From contig NZ_CP046803.1 in assembly GCF_009763805.1 (NCBI RefSeq), forward strand, positions 186,001 through 250,000: 64,000 bases of DNA. Direction: 5' to 3'. A program made the translations under genes and the position numbers. The notes beneath the pieces are model-generated. The model made no database searches, was not told where the DNA came from, and worked only from the letters and a program-made list of their open reading frames with translations. Positions 20,422 through 30,349 of the stretch are shown piece by piece. Source of the stretch: Vibrio cidicii. GTDB taxonomy: Bacteria > Pseudomonadota > Gammaproteobacteria > Enterobacterales > Vibrionaceae. Position 1 is the first letter of the stretch; the number at the start of each line of letters is the position of its first letter.

Positions 20422-22197
20422 ATGTCTTTATCACTCAAAAAAAACAAAGTGGGAATATCCATATCCTACTTGCTCTCTTCGTTTAATTTATACGCAACGA
20501 CTATGCCGGCACCAGATTGGCATCAATTCACTATGGCCGATGGTTCAAACAGAGAACTACGTCTGATGGGTAATGAGGAATTGGCTTGGTATCAAGATCG
20601 TCGAGGTTTGGTCTACATTTACCAAGAGCAGCAATGGTTTTTTGGGAGATACATAGAGACAGATGGTGTGGGGGAAGTCATTTCTACCGGTGTGTCTGTT
20701 ACAAATCAGGCGAGCGTGCCGAGCGAATCGGACTCACATCTACACCCAGTACCGCAAGCAAAAATATGGTCGAGTTCACTCAATTCGAGCAATAGTACGC
20801 GTACTCCTTCTTATCATCTCTCTTCTAGAATACGTCAGAATCAAGATACAGTGACACAGCCTCTATTGGTTGTTGAAGTGAGCTTTTCTGATCAGCAAAT
20901 GACTAATGATTTCACGCAAACTATTTTTGGTCAGCAAGGACAAAGTGTTAGAGATTATTTCCTAAAGAACAGTTACAACAAATATATTGTGACACCAGCG
21001 AGAGAATCACAAGGTACGGAAAATGATGGCGTTATTGCTATTTCACTGAATTTAGTGCATCCGGACTGTCATTCAAAAGAGGATAATACGTGTACAAGTA
21101 AACTGAACAACGTATTTAAAGAAGCCTATAAAAAAGTCGATCAATATATCGATCTTTCGACGTATGATGTAGATGGTGATGGTGACATCAAACCTTCAGA
21201 GCTGTCTGTTATGTTTGTTTTTGCGGGTTATGATCGCGCAGCAGGCAGCTTGAATCGCCCTTACATCTGGCCTCATAAATTTTCTCACAACAGTGAAACA
21301 CTCGACGGTGTGACGATTCGCGATTACTGTCTGTTTGCTGATAATCAAGGCGACCACCAATCAACTATGGGGGTCATTGCACATGAGCTTGGTCACCTAA
21401 TGTTGGGGTTGCCCGATTTGTATTCGTATCAGCATCAGGGATCCATCGGTGATTGGGGGCTGATGGGCGGCGGTTCCTGGGGACGTAAACCTGGCGATCG
21501 TTATTCTGGAGAAACACCCGTTAATATGACGGCTTGGAGCAAAGAGGCCGCGGGTTTCCTTGAACCAGAAGTGCTGAATAACAATCAAGGCTACACGGTT
21601 GCAACCGAGAAAGGGGAAAGTGTGGTTTATCTTGATCCTTATTTGCAGAAAATGGGACCAAAGCTTTATTTACAGAATCGTCGCCAAGTGGACTATGACA
21701 GAGCATTGTCTGGTGAGGGAGTATTGGCAACTGCGGTGATGATTGACAATCAATTTAACAGTCGTGGTCCGATGCAAGTGCAGATTTTTCAAGCAGATGG
21801 ATTGGACGAACTCAGTCATGGTGGTTGGAGTGATGCAGGTGACCTTTTCCCGGGAAGCAGCAATGTCACTTTGCTCTCTGATGACACTTCCCCATCGCTA
21901 CGTTTAGCCACAGCAGGACGCGATACCGGGGTCAGTTTGAGCAATATCGTCAGTTCGCCACAAGAGGCAATCTTGACCGTTACCGTGCCGGATTCACGTG
22001 GCAAGCACGCGTGGATCACCTCTTTCTCACGTCAGTACGCGCAATATGAACGGAGTATTGAGGCTATAGGCTTTGGTGTTGACGTACATCATGCCGATAC
22101 CTCTTTAGTCGGCATTCAATTCTATGCGCAAAAGCAAGATCCCACTCTTCCAATAGAATGGTTGTTCTATCAAATTATGCGTATGCAAACTGTGTAA
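20422..22197 (+). CDS. M6-family secreted metalloprotease, probably 3'-truncated
   Basis: 591 residues from the ATG at 20422 behind GGTAGGAAG. It has a signal sequence, a propeptide-like region, and the M6 catalytic domain with the zinc motif HELGHLMLGLPDLYSY near residue 321 and a following GDWGLMGGGSW Met-turn. A calcium-type loop DVDGDGDIKPSELS precedes it. The last recognisable part is a beta-sandwich that ends abruptly near VGIQFYAQKQDP. The tail LPIEWLFYQIMRMQTV overlaps the next gene in another frame and does not look like a natural domain end. A deletion junction or frame loss near 22150 is possible. Confidence 0.83.
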   Translation: MSLSLKKNKVGISISYLLSSFNLYATTMPAPDWHQFTMADGSNRELRLMGNEELAWYQDRRGLVYIYQEQQWFFGRYIETDGVGEVISTGVSVTNQASVPSESDSHLHPVPQAKIWSSSLNSSNSTRTPSYHLSSRIRQNQDTVTQPLLVVEVSFSDQQMTNDFTQTIFGQQGQSVRDYFLKNSYNKYIVTPARESQGTENDGVIAISLNLVHPDCHSKEDNTCTSKLNNVFKEAYKKVDQYIDLSTYDVDGDGDIKPSELSVMFVFAGYDRAAGSLNRPYIWPHKFSHNSETLDGVTIRDYCLFADNQGDHQSTMGVIAHELGHLMLGLPDLYSYQHQGSIGDWGLMGGGSWGRKPGDRYSGETPVNMTAWSKEAAGFLEPEVLNNNQGYTVATEKGESVVYLDPYLQKMGPKLYLQNRRQVDYDRALSGEGVLATAVMIDNQFNSRGPMQVQIFQADGLDELSHGGWSDAGDLFPGSSNVTLLSDDTSPSLRLATAGRDTGVSLSNIVSSPQEAILTVTVPDSRGKHAWITSFSRQYAQYERSIEAIGFGVDVHHADTSLVGIQFYAQKQDPTLPIEWLFYQIMRMQTV

Positions 22198-22697
22198 ATA
22201 CGTCGGAAGAGCAAATTACCACCAAGACGCTGTTATCAACACATTATAAAACTACTCAATCTGAAGGGACGATCGTAGTTGATAACAGCCAAACGGATGA
22301 GCGGGTGCTGAGCAAAGATATCAAGACAGTGCAAGCGAAAAACAGCAGCGAACACTGCTTTTTCGATGAGAAAAAGATGTCGTTAGTGCTCAATTATCAG
22401 CACAACAAAGCAGCCTTGACCAGCATCCATCAAGAGGCAATTAAGAGTTACATCGGAATCGCGGATCCTAACCGCAAGATTCTGGTAGAAGGTCATGCAG
22501 ACAGCACGGGGTCTAATGATTACAACCAGCGTCTTTCTGCCAAGCGTGCTAACTTAGTTGCCCGTTATTTGCAAACCGATCTTGGACTGGGTAACCGTAT
22601 TGTTGAAAAAGCGTTCGGTGAATCTACGCCGATTTGCGCAGCTGAAGAAAATAGACAAAACGGTTGTAATCGTCGAGTAGTCCTAACGCTGGAATAA
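22158..22697 (+). CDS. OmpA-family peptidoglycan-binding protein (5' end uncertain)
   Basis: 179 residues from the first ATG in frame. The C-terminal OmpA-like domain is clear (ILVEGHADSTGSNDYNQRLSAKRANLVARYL, then FGESTPICAAEENRQNGCNRRVVLTLE). The N-terminus MVVLSNYAYANC looks like the end of a signal peptide without its charged start. In a different frame just upstream, MRKSKIPLF at 22120 could be that missing start, which would imply a one-base shift near 22140-22150. That shift does not sit in a GTTTC/GAAAC context, unlike all others here. Confidence 0.7.
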   Translation: MVVLSNYAYANCVNTSEEQITTKTLLSTHYKTTQSEGTIVVDNSQTDERVLSKDIKTVQAKNSSEHCFFDEKKMSLVLNYQHNKAALTSIHQEAIKSYIGIADPNRKILVEGHADSTGSNDYNQRLSAKRANLVARYLQTDLGLGNRIVEKAFGESTPICAAEENRQNGCNRRVVLTLE

Positions 22698-22700
22698 AGC

Positions 22701-22763
22701 ATGGGCTTTTTAGCCATAGTATTGTTCATCATTATTATGTGTGGCGCACTTAGCGGAATTTAA
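22701..22763 (+). CDS. Possible 20-residue hydrophobic small protein
   Basis: ATG, then MGFLAIVLFIIIMCGALSGI and a stop, three bases after the OmpA gene, with GGAA seven bases upstream. The single membrane-spanning composition and tight coupling suggest a real small membrane protein, but the ORF is short enough to be chance. Confidence 0.35.
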   Translation: MGFLAIVLFIIIMCGALSGI

Positions 22764-22770
22764 TGTATAG

Positions 22771-22802
22771 AAAAGGCACACGAATTTCCACGTGTGCCTT
22801 TT
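22771..22802. terminator. Bidirectional terminator
   Basis: AAAAGGCACACG pairs with CGTGTGCCTTTT around eight bases. It serves the OmpA gene on the plus strand and the RES toxin gene on the minus strand. Confidence 0.9.
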
Positions 22803-22823
22803 ATTGTTTTTAAAAAAGATAGC

Positions 22824-23294
22824 TTATTTAAATATGCGCTCATCAAAGGAAAATTCTAATTTCTCCGCCTGCAGAAATATATCGCTCATCGATGGATGAT
22901 TGGGGTTAACCACATAATTTTTATCGCGTGGAGAAATGGCAGAAGGGACCTGCAACGCCGCAAATTGCGGCTCGGCAACACTGAGAAACTGGTCGCCAAT
23001 AATCTGCGTGGATTCAGCGGGAGGAATGGCGCGCCAGTTGCTTGGCAAATCTTCTGTCGCAAGGGTGGCAATCAGTTCATCGGGCAGTTCGATGCGATAG
23101 AGATCATACTGATGGCGGATGCCGGGGCCTTGATTAAGGTGAACAAAAACCTCTAAGCAGCACAGCGATTCAGATTCGGCAAAATAGAGAGCTTCGCTTC
23201 CTTTTGAGTTCCAGCGTCCGCCAAATAATTTGGCTCCAATAGGGTCAAAAGGGCTGTCTGCAAAACGTTTTTGCGTTAAACGATAGAGTTTCAT
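22824..23294 (-). CDS. RES-domain toxin (NAD+-degrading)
   Basis: 156 residues. The RES fold is recognisable from KLYRLTQKRFADSPFDPIGA, the GGRWNSKGSEALYFAES segment (conserved Arg), LCCLEVFVHL (conserved Glu) and a later Ser-containing DLPSNWRAIPP / IIGDQFL region. RES toxins cleave or phosphorolyse NAD+. It starts at TGATG, sharing one base with the stop of the upstream antitoxin, the usual antitoxin-then-toxin order. Confidence 0.9.
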   Translation of the reverse strand: MKLYRLTQKRFADSPFDPIGAKLFGGRWNSKGSEALYFAESESLCCLEVFVHLNQGPGIRHQYDLYRIELPDELIATLATEDLPSNWRAIPPAESTQIIGDQFLSVAEPQFAALQVPSAISPRDKNYVVNPNHPSMSDIFLQAEKLEFSFDERIFK

Positions 23295-23746
23295 CAGGTA
23301 AAAACACCATGTTGCACTCGCCCGATAAGATCCTTTACTTGCTCAAAATCCACCGTTGTTGCCACCATATCCAGAGGGCGTTTGCCGCCTAAGCCGTAGA
23401 CAGACTCACGCATCCATTCAAGAGCACGTTCTTCACTCTCGAACAGATCGCTAGCCAGTTTGATCAGCATTGCCAAACGGTACATAACGTCACTCTCTTG
23501 GGTGCTAAATCGTTCCTGCTTGGCCAGTCTGCGTTTTATAGTACTGAGTGGAATATGGGTAATCGCATGAAACTCACTCTGGGACAGTTGGGCTCTTTGC
23601 AAAATATTGCGATAAATGTCAGGGGTGAAACCTTGGTGTACCGACTCGTTTCTCGCCATTTCACTGCTTTCAATGCCCATGTCAAACCAATAACCGCCTT
23701 GGTAGTTGGCTTGGGGCTTAAAGGTTTGGAAAGCGCTTGCACTCAT
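23294..23746 (-). CDS. Xre/MbcA/ParS-type antitoxin (DUF2384)
   Basis: 150 residues. A helix-turn-helix region (LSQSEFHAITHIPLSTIKRR) is followed by the DUF2384 toxin-binding part (RALEWMRESVYGLGGKRPLDMV). It pairs with the RES toxin in one operon and presumably autorepresses at the direct repeats upstream. Confidence 0.9.
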   Translation of the reverse strand: MSASAFQTFKPQANYQGGYWFDMGIESSEMARNESVHQGFTPDIYRNILQRAQLSQSEFHAITHIPLSTIKRRLAKQERFSTQESDVMYRLAMLIKLASDLFESEERALEWMRESVYGLGGKRPLDMVATTVDFEQVKDLIGRVQHGVFT

Positions 23747-23761
23747 ACCATTTCCTTTTTG

Positions 23762-23794
23762 GGTTCATATGGTCTTAAAATAATGGTTCAAATG
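23762..23794. promoter_or_regulatory. Direct repeats upstream of the RES/Xre operon
   Basis: GGTTCATATG (23762-23771) and GGTTCAAATG (23785-23794) are 23 bp apart, about two helical turns, immediately before the antitoxin start. They are candidate antitoxin operators. Confidence 0.45.
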
Positions 23795-23892
23795 AGCCAA
23801 AAAATCAAGCGGTGGATAAAAGTGCAATCAGGGCAAAAGAGCATCGCTTTGGCGTAAATGACAGCAAACAAACGGGTGGTTGCTGATTTTGT

Positions 23893-23920
23893 TTGACTCT
23901 CTCTGCTCAATCGGTAAAGT
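23893..23920 (+). promoter_or_regulatory. Promoter of the first tRNA-Cys
   Basis: TTGACT, 16 bp, TAAAGT, followed by a GC-rich discriminator. The same layout precedes the other tRNA units in this window. Confidence 0.75.
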
Positions 23921-23970
23921 AGCGGCCAAGCGTGTTAGGACACTCCTAATACGTTGAATTCAATATCAAA

Positions 23971-24044
23971 GGCGCGTTGGCAGAGTGGCTATGCAGCGGA
24001 TTGCAAATCCGTGGACCTCGGTTCGACTCCGGGACGCGCCTCCA
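23971..24044 (+). tRNA. tRNA-Cys (GCA), copy 1
   Basis: 74 nt with encoded CCA. Acceptor GGCGCGT pairs with ACGCGCC, the anticodon loop is TTGCAAA, and the T-loop is GGTTCGACTCC. It is identical to the copies at 33348 and 35950. Confidence 0.97.
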
Positions 24045-24303
24045 TTCTCTCTTAAGTTTCTTCTCTTCTTACACTAAGATTGTTTCCTCTTACCTATACA
24101 TCTTCTTGTTTCACCAAGATTATTATCGTCATCACACTTTTTGTTGTCTCTTTCTTTTCCCGGGTAAGAAGCTGCGGCATTCTTAGCGTGAATGAGCGTT
24201 TTGATATAGGTATTGTCTATATCATCTGCGGTTGAAGCTATTTCTGCTTCGAGACGCGGCTTTATATACTAGCGATAAAATAACGTCTCAATGGATATTT
24301 ATC

Positions 24304-26923
24304 GTGAAAACAAGATTAATGCCGATCAAGTTCATCAGTCTGTGCCTTTTGGCAGCGTGCGCGGATACCAACCAGCAAAGTCGCGACTTTTACCTGCAAG
24401 GCATGCCAAGTTATCAACTCTCTGCTGCCGATGTATTTCGCCTCAATAAAGCATACCCAGAGTTAAAACTCACACGTCATTTACGTCCCCTGTTTAATCA
24501 AACATTTTATTCTGAGGGAGAGTTTAAGCACGCGTTAACTCAATATCTGCCAGCGGAGCAAGTGGCAACCATCTATCCATCCCTACAAGATAAAGCATTG
24601 CTTGCAGCAGAATCGGTTCATATTTCTGTGTTGGCCGATGATGTGCTGAGAATTCGTTTTGGCCAAACACAAGCACAAACCAACGAGCTGGCCGATTTCG
24701 ATGCGCTAATGCAACCGTCCACCTTTCATGTCAGTGAAGATGGCGTGACAACAGCGAAACTGAAAGCTGAGGTGGACGGCAGGACGTTGTGTGTGAAAGT
24801 CAGTAAAAGCAATGGCGACGCGGTTAACGAGCTTTGCCCAAATGGTGATAAGCAAATTTCTCTGCGCACAGTCAATCATTATGACTACCAAGGATTAGGG
24901 CAGGAGTTTCAGCAGCCCGGTGTGATTGATGGGCGCTGGAATGGGCGTGTTTCGCCAGTCCGGTAATCAAATGAGCGGTTTTAACGGCGGAGCAACGGGC
25001 AATACTCAGTTCCCGATTTTGTACGCTGCGAGCAGTAAGCAGAGTGACTTTGCTTTGTACCTTAACAATATTTACAACACACGTTGGGATTTTTCCCGAG
25101 AAACCGTGACCATCAAACCAGTTAAAGGTGAGCGTGACTTGCTGTTGATGGTGGCGGATGAGCAAAAAACGCTGCGTGAGCAATACATGTCACTGGTTGG
25201 CAAGCCGTTGGTGCCACCGCGGAAAATGTTTGGTTTGTGGCTCTCTGAGTACGGTTTTGATAACTGGCAAGAGATGGATGACAAGCTCGCGACGCTCCAT
25301 ACCAACCAGTTTCCCATTGATGGTGTGGTAATGGATTTGCAATGGTTTGGCAATGTGCAAAGCCATGATGAGAATAGCCATATGGGCACACTGCGTTGGG
25401 ATGAGGAAAACTTCCCGCAGCCAAAACAAAAAATTGCGCAACTGAAACAGCAGGGCGTGGGCATGATGCTGATTGAAGAGAGTTACGTCAGCTCGGGCCG
25501 AGAAGAGCATCAGCAGATGGAAGCCAAAGGCTTTTTAGCGAAAGATCCGACTACGGGCAAAGCGATCAATACCAATCCTACAGGTGGTGGCCATTGGTGG
25601 GGTAAAGGCGGGATGATCGACTGGAGCAATCCAGACGCGGGGCAGTTTTGGCACGAATGGAAGAGACAACCTCTAATTGACATGGGCATCATCGGCCACT
25701 GGACCGATCTTGGTGAGCCGGAGATGTACAACAGCAAGGGGGTGTACTACCAAGACAAACCACACGACGACATTCACAACCTCTATAACTACGACTGGCT
25801 CAAAAGTATCTACCTTGGTTATCAGCAGGGCCTCAATAGCCAAAGACCTTTTATGATGTCACGCTCCGGCGCGCCGGGGATGCAAAAATTCGGTGCGGTG
25901 ATGTGGTCGGCGGACATTGGATCTAACTTGACCAGCCTTGCCGTGCACGCAGGCCAACAGACCAATATGATGTTATCAGGCATGGATTATTACGGTTCGG
26001 ATATCGGCGGTTTTCACCGAGGCGGCCTGGGTGTCGCTCCGGATGAGATACCGCAAGTATTGAATGAAACCTATACCCAATGGTTTGCTTACAGCTCAAT
26101 GTTCGACGTGCCTGTTCGTCCTCACACCGAAAACTTGTGTAACTGTAAGGAAACGGCTCCAGACAGAGTGGGCGATCTCGCCAGTAACCGCGGCAACATT
26201 GAACTGCGTTATGAGTTGATCCCATACCTCTATTCACTGGCGCATCGTGCACATCAATATGGCGAAGCGGTCTTTTCCAGTGTGGCGTATCAGTTCCCGA
26301 ATGATGAAAATGCAGCTAAGGCCACGGCAGAAAAAATGGTGGGCGAGTCACTACTGAGTAGCGCGGTGGCGCAGCTTGGGGCGAAAGAAACCGCGCTCTA
26401 TTTGCCCAAAGCGCACTGGTTTGATTATCGCACTGGTGAGGATTTGGGTCTGTCGTCTGGTGAAGATAAATCTTTTGCGCTCTATCAGCAGGGACAATAC
26501 CGTTTGCCTTTATTGGCGGCAGAAGGGGCGATTATTCCTTTTGCGCCCAAAGAGCACGGAGTTTCCAGCCAAGTACCGACTCAGTTAGGGGTGAAAATTT
26601 TTGGCCAGCAAGACGCAAGTTTTACCCTGTTTGAAGACGATGGCGTAAGTCAAGCGTACTTAAACGGCGAAATTCGTCGTACAGAGCTGTCGGTCAAAGT
26701 ACAACCTAAACAAGTGCAACTGCACATTCGCACGCAAGGCGATTACACTGGCGCACCCGGAAAAAGATCGATGCGCATTCTGTGGGCGCTGGATAGTAGA
26801 GAAGTGCAAGCGGTACAGCTCAATGGTCAGCCACTGGATTCATGGAAAAGAGTCGGTCACTGGCTAGAGATTGACACGCCAGAGCTAGCAACAGCTCAAG
26901 AGCATTTGGTCACTGTGCTTTAG
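24304..26923 (+). CDS. Lipoprotein glycoside hydrolase family 31 (alpha-glucosidase-like; one frameshift)
   Basis: About 872 residues after repair. The GTG at 24304 gives MKTRLMPIKFISLCLLAAC, a lipoprotein signal; the ATG at 24319 is the alternative. An N-terminal beta-sandwich is followed by the GH31 barrel: FGLWLSEYGFDNW, GVVMDLQWFG, the nucleophile region GHWTDLGEPEMY, and the acid/base region MWSADIGSNLTSL. The frame breaks at GRWNGRV. Removing one T from GTTTC at 24949-24953 gives RWNGRVRQSGNQMSGFNG. It is probably an outer-membrane-anchored alpha-glycosidase. The ABC importer downstream may take up related products, though its type suggests peptides. Confidence 0.9.
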
Positions 26924-26934
26924 TGCCCGACAAA

Positions 26935-26960
26935 ACTTGCCTGCCATCGGTGGGCAAGTG
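26935..26960 (+). terminator. Hairpin after the GH31 gene
   Basis: ACTTGCC pairs with GGGCAAGT around a small loop, followed by a T-rich stretch. This probably separates the GH31 gene from the ABC operon. Confidence 0.55.
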
Positions 26961-27044
26961 TTCTTCTTTACCAACGTCTTCTCTTGTCCTCTCAATTCTC
27001 CCTGATAAATAAAAACTATTTTCATTTGTTTTGCTTTCTTTTGT

Positions 27045-27058
27045 TATGTTATAACATA
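27045..27058. promoter_or_regulatory. 14-bp palindrome upstream of the ABC operon
   Basis: TATGTTATAACATA is perfectly self-complementary and lies 31 bp before the binding-protein start in a very AT-rich promoter region. It is a candidate repressor operator. Confidence 0.45.
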
Positions 27059-27089
27059 TTTTTATATTTTAAATCACCATAGAAAAGAA

Positions 27090-28620
27090 ATGAAAAAAAT
27101 CGTCGCTCTACTGGCAGTTGTTGCCATAACTTATTTAGCTTGGAGTATCTCCAGTTCTAGCCCGGAGAATAACCGTTTAACCATTTCAGGTCCGTTTGAG
27201 TTTCACGGCATGGATATGTCTAAAAATGGATATATTTTCAGCCGCTTAGGCATCACACAATCGTTGACTCAACTCGAAAGCAATGGAGAGATTGCACCGT
27301 TACTGGCGCAATCTTGGCGTCGCAATGAGCAAGGTACACGATGGGAGTTTTTGATTAGAGAAGGGGTCAAGTTCCATGACGGGCAGCCTCTGACGGCCGA
27401 AGATGTGTCTGCGTCACTTCAACGCGCACTGAAAAAACCGGGCGTGTTTGCTAAAGTTCCGGTGGCCCAAATTGAAGCCAACGGTCAGCAACTGGTGATT
27501 GAACTGACCTCAGCTTATTTCCCGCTGCTTAACACCTTAGCGCATTTCAGTTTAGGTATTCTCTCTGCCGACTCATTCGACCCGGAAGGTCGTATTGTCA
27601 AATTGAATGCGACTGGGCCTTACCAGTTGGACAATTTAGTGGTGCCGCACAAGTTGAGTGCCAAGCGCTTTGAATCGTTTTGGGGCAAATCGGCGAAGAT
27701 TGCGCAGTTAGACTATGTGGCAGGCCACCGCTCTGAAAGCCGTGTGCTGGAGCTGCAAAGTGGCCAGTCTGACATCGCCTATTCGATTGATGCTATCAGC
27801 AAGCAAAATTTGCAAAGCGCTAAGAATGTGAAGGTACAAAGCGTCAATTTGCCACGGACGATCATGTTGAAGCTGAATAACCTGCACCCATTGTTGTCTG
27901 AGACAAAAGTCAGACAAGCGATCAGCTTGGCCGTGGATCGCACAGGCATTGCCCAAAGCATTCTATACGCGCCAGGCAGTGAAGCTTATCAACTGTTTAG
28001 TCAGGCGCAAAAAGCGTGGCATATAGAGCAACCAACCGCGAAACGTGATGTGGCGCAAGCGAAAGCACTGCTCGAAGAGCTGGGGTGGGAGAAAAATGCG
28101 CAAGGCTGGCTTGAGCGTCAAGGGCGAGAGTTCGCGCTTAATCTGACCACTTACGCCGACAGACCAGAAACTACCACTGATCGCGACCGCGTTACAAAGC
28201 CAACTGGCGGAAATCGGTATCCGTTTGCACGTCAGTATTGATAACTCCAGCGTGATTCCGGCAGGTCACCATGACAACAGTTTGCAAATGGCGCTGGTGG
28301 CGCGAAACTTTGGCCTGACTGGCACACCGCTACCACTTCTCTATCAAGACTTTAGCGATGAAAAAGGCAGTGATTGGGGCCACATGAACTGGTATTCACC
28401 ACAAGTTCAGCAAGATTTAACCGAACTGATCTCGACCGCAGCAGGTGAAAATCAGCGTGAATTGAGTCAGCGTGTTGCTCGTGTATTAGCAACAGAACTG
28501 CCTGTTATTCCTATCGCTTACAGTAGCCAGCACGTCGCTTTTAATCAATCATTGCAAGGATTGCACTTAGACCCATTTGAGATTGACTATCGTCTGTCGG
28601 AGTTGCAGTTCCATGATTGA
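27090..28620 (+). CDS. ABC transporter substrate-binding protein, family 5 (one frameshift)
   Basis: About 509 residues after repair. It opens with a signal sequence (MKKIVALLAVVAITYLAW). The family-5 (oligopeptide/dipeptide/nickel) pattern is clear: LAQSWRRNEQGTRWEFLIREG, KFHDGQPLTAEDVSASLQRA and VRQAISLAVDRTGIAQSIL. The frame breaks at TTYADRPE. Removing one A from GAAAC at 28167-28171 restores RPELPLIATALQSQLAEIGI, and the protein continues to LSELQFHD. It is the first gene of a four-gene operon; its stop overlaps the permease start. Confidence 0.92.
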
Positions 28621-29558
28621 CCTGCTGCTAAAACGGCTGTTACAAGCGGGTTTTGTCGCTTGGGCAGTGGGCACCATCACCTTTGTGATGATGAAACTGC
28701 TTCCCGGTGACATGGCCTATCGGATTGCGGCAAGCCGCTACGGTTACGATTTTGTCAATCAAGAAGCAGCCCAAGCGGTCTCTGTGGAGCTGGGGCTAGG
28801 GCGCAGTGCGTTTGAACAATATGTGGCTTGGTTGTGGGAGTTATTGCACTTAAATCTCGGCCACTCCTTGGTCAGTGAGGAAGCCGTCAATGAACTGCTG
28901 TGGCATCACCTAGGCTACAGTCTGATCCTCGCTACCGCCGCACTCGCACTTTCCTTGTTTATTGCCTTTCCGGTCGGCGTCTACTGTGGTCGATATCCGG
29001 GAGGGCGCGTGGACAAGATGGTGTTGTTGCTGTCGGTTCTGCTGCGTTCTGCTCCCGTATTTGTGGTTGGGTTGGGGCTGATCATCCTCTTTGCACTGCA
29101 ACTGGGTTGGCTACCAGTACTGGGATTTGGTCGACCAGAGCATGTGGTTTTACCAAGTTTGGCATTGGCATTGACGCTGGCGGCACTCTCTAATCGCATG
29201 ATCAAAAACGAAGCGTACTCGGTACTACGTTCTGCCTACTACCGCTTCGCACGTTATAAAGGGTTAGATGAGGTACGAGCGTACGAAACGTCACGCGCGC
29301 TTGAATATCACCCTGCCATTGATTGCCTTTATTGGTGTGCAAGCGGTGGGCTTAATTGAGGGAATTGTGATGATTGAGTCGCTGTTTGCTTGGCCAGGCA
29401 TTGGCCATGCGTTGTCACACGCCATCTTCGCGCGAGATATTCCGGTTATTCAAGGAGCAGCGCTGATGATGGGGCTTTTGTTTGTTGCGATCAACACAGC
29501 GGTGGATTTGGCTCAATATATGCTCGACCCGCGCATTCGACAGGAGAAAGTCGTATGA
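28613..29558 (+). CDS. ABC transporter permease, DppB-like (one frameshift)
   Basis: About 314 residues after repair, starting at the ATG at 28613 inside the end of the binding-protein gene. It is a type-I importer permease: N-terminal FVAWAVGTITFVMMKLLPGD, the hydrophobic core, and the C-terminal EGIVMIESLFAWPGIGHAL typical of DppB/OppB. The break is at VRAYE. Removing one A from GAAAC at 29285-29289 restores AYERHARLNITLPLIAFI. The last codons overlap the start of the second permease (ATGA). Confidence 0.92.
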
Positions 29559-30349
29559 AGAGTCTCAATCTTCGCTACCTGTTTAGCGGTGCAATCCTAG
29601 TTCTTTTGATGAGTTTTGCTATCTCCATAAAGTGGTTTTCCAACCATGATGTCGCTGCGCAGAATCTAAGCCAAGTGTTTCAATTTCCGTCTTGGTCCGA
29701 GCCACTCGGCACCGATCATTTGGGTCGTAGCAACGCCGCTCGTTTAGCCGACGCGATTTACAACTCAGTGGTGATTGCTTTAGTGAGTGTCACTTTAGCC
29801 GTCACCGTTGGCCTTGTGACGGGGGTGATATCGGGTTGGTTTGGTGGCTGGTTTGACCGAATCGCCTCGGTGTTGGTCAACATGGTGATGGCTTTGCCCG
29901 GACTTGTGTTGGTACTACTTCTTGGCGCAATTGTGCCTGGGTCTTACGCATTTTTACTGTTTGGTATCGCGGTTACCATGTGGGCGGAGTTTTTCCGCGT
30001 GATCCGCAATAAAACTCAAAGGCTAAGCAAAGCCGATGAATTTGAAAATGCGCGTCTACTGGGTTTTGGTCGTCTGTACCGTTTTCGCGTGCATATATGG
30101 CCCTATTTAAAAGCGGATGTCTTTACCTTAGCCTGCTTTGGTGCAGGCAATGCGATTTTGGCTCTCGCAGCACTGGGTTTCTTATATGTCGGTCTTCGTC
30201 CGCCTCAAGCCGAGCTAGGTATGATGATGGTAGAACTGTTTCGCTATTATCAGGTCGCACCTTGGGTGCTTATGCAACCCGTTCTGACTCTTATGTTGCT
30301 GATTTTTAGCTTTTATTCTCTGGCTCAAACGAAGGAGCGTTTACGATGA
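29555..30349 (+). CDS. ABC transporter permease, DppC-like
   Basis: 264 residues from the ATG at 29555. It has an N-terminal membrane segment, then LGTDHLGRSNAARLADAIYNSV, the classic DppC/OppC start of the transmembrane core, and an EAA-like loop FENARLLGFGRLYRFRVHIWPYL. The frame is intact. It overlaps both neighbours by four bases. Confidence 0.92.
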   Translation: MKSLNLRYLFSGAILVLLMSFAISIKWFSNHDVAAQNLSQVFQFPSWSEPLGTDHLGRSNAARLADAIYNSVVIALVSVTLAVTVGLVTGVISGWFGGWFDRIASVLVNMVMALPGLVLVLLLGAIVPGSYAFLLFGIAVTMWAEFFRVIRNKTQRLSKADEFENARLLGFGRLYRFRVHIWPYLKADVFTLACFGAGNAILALAALGFLYVGLRPPQAELGMMMVELFRYYQVAPWVLMQPVLTLMLLIFSFYSLAQTKERLR

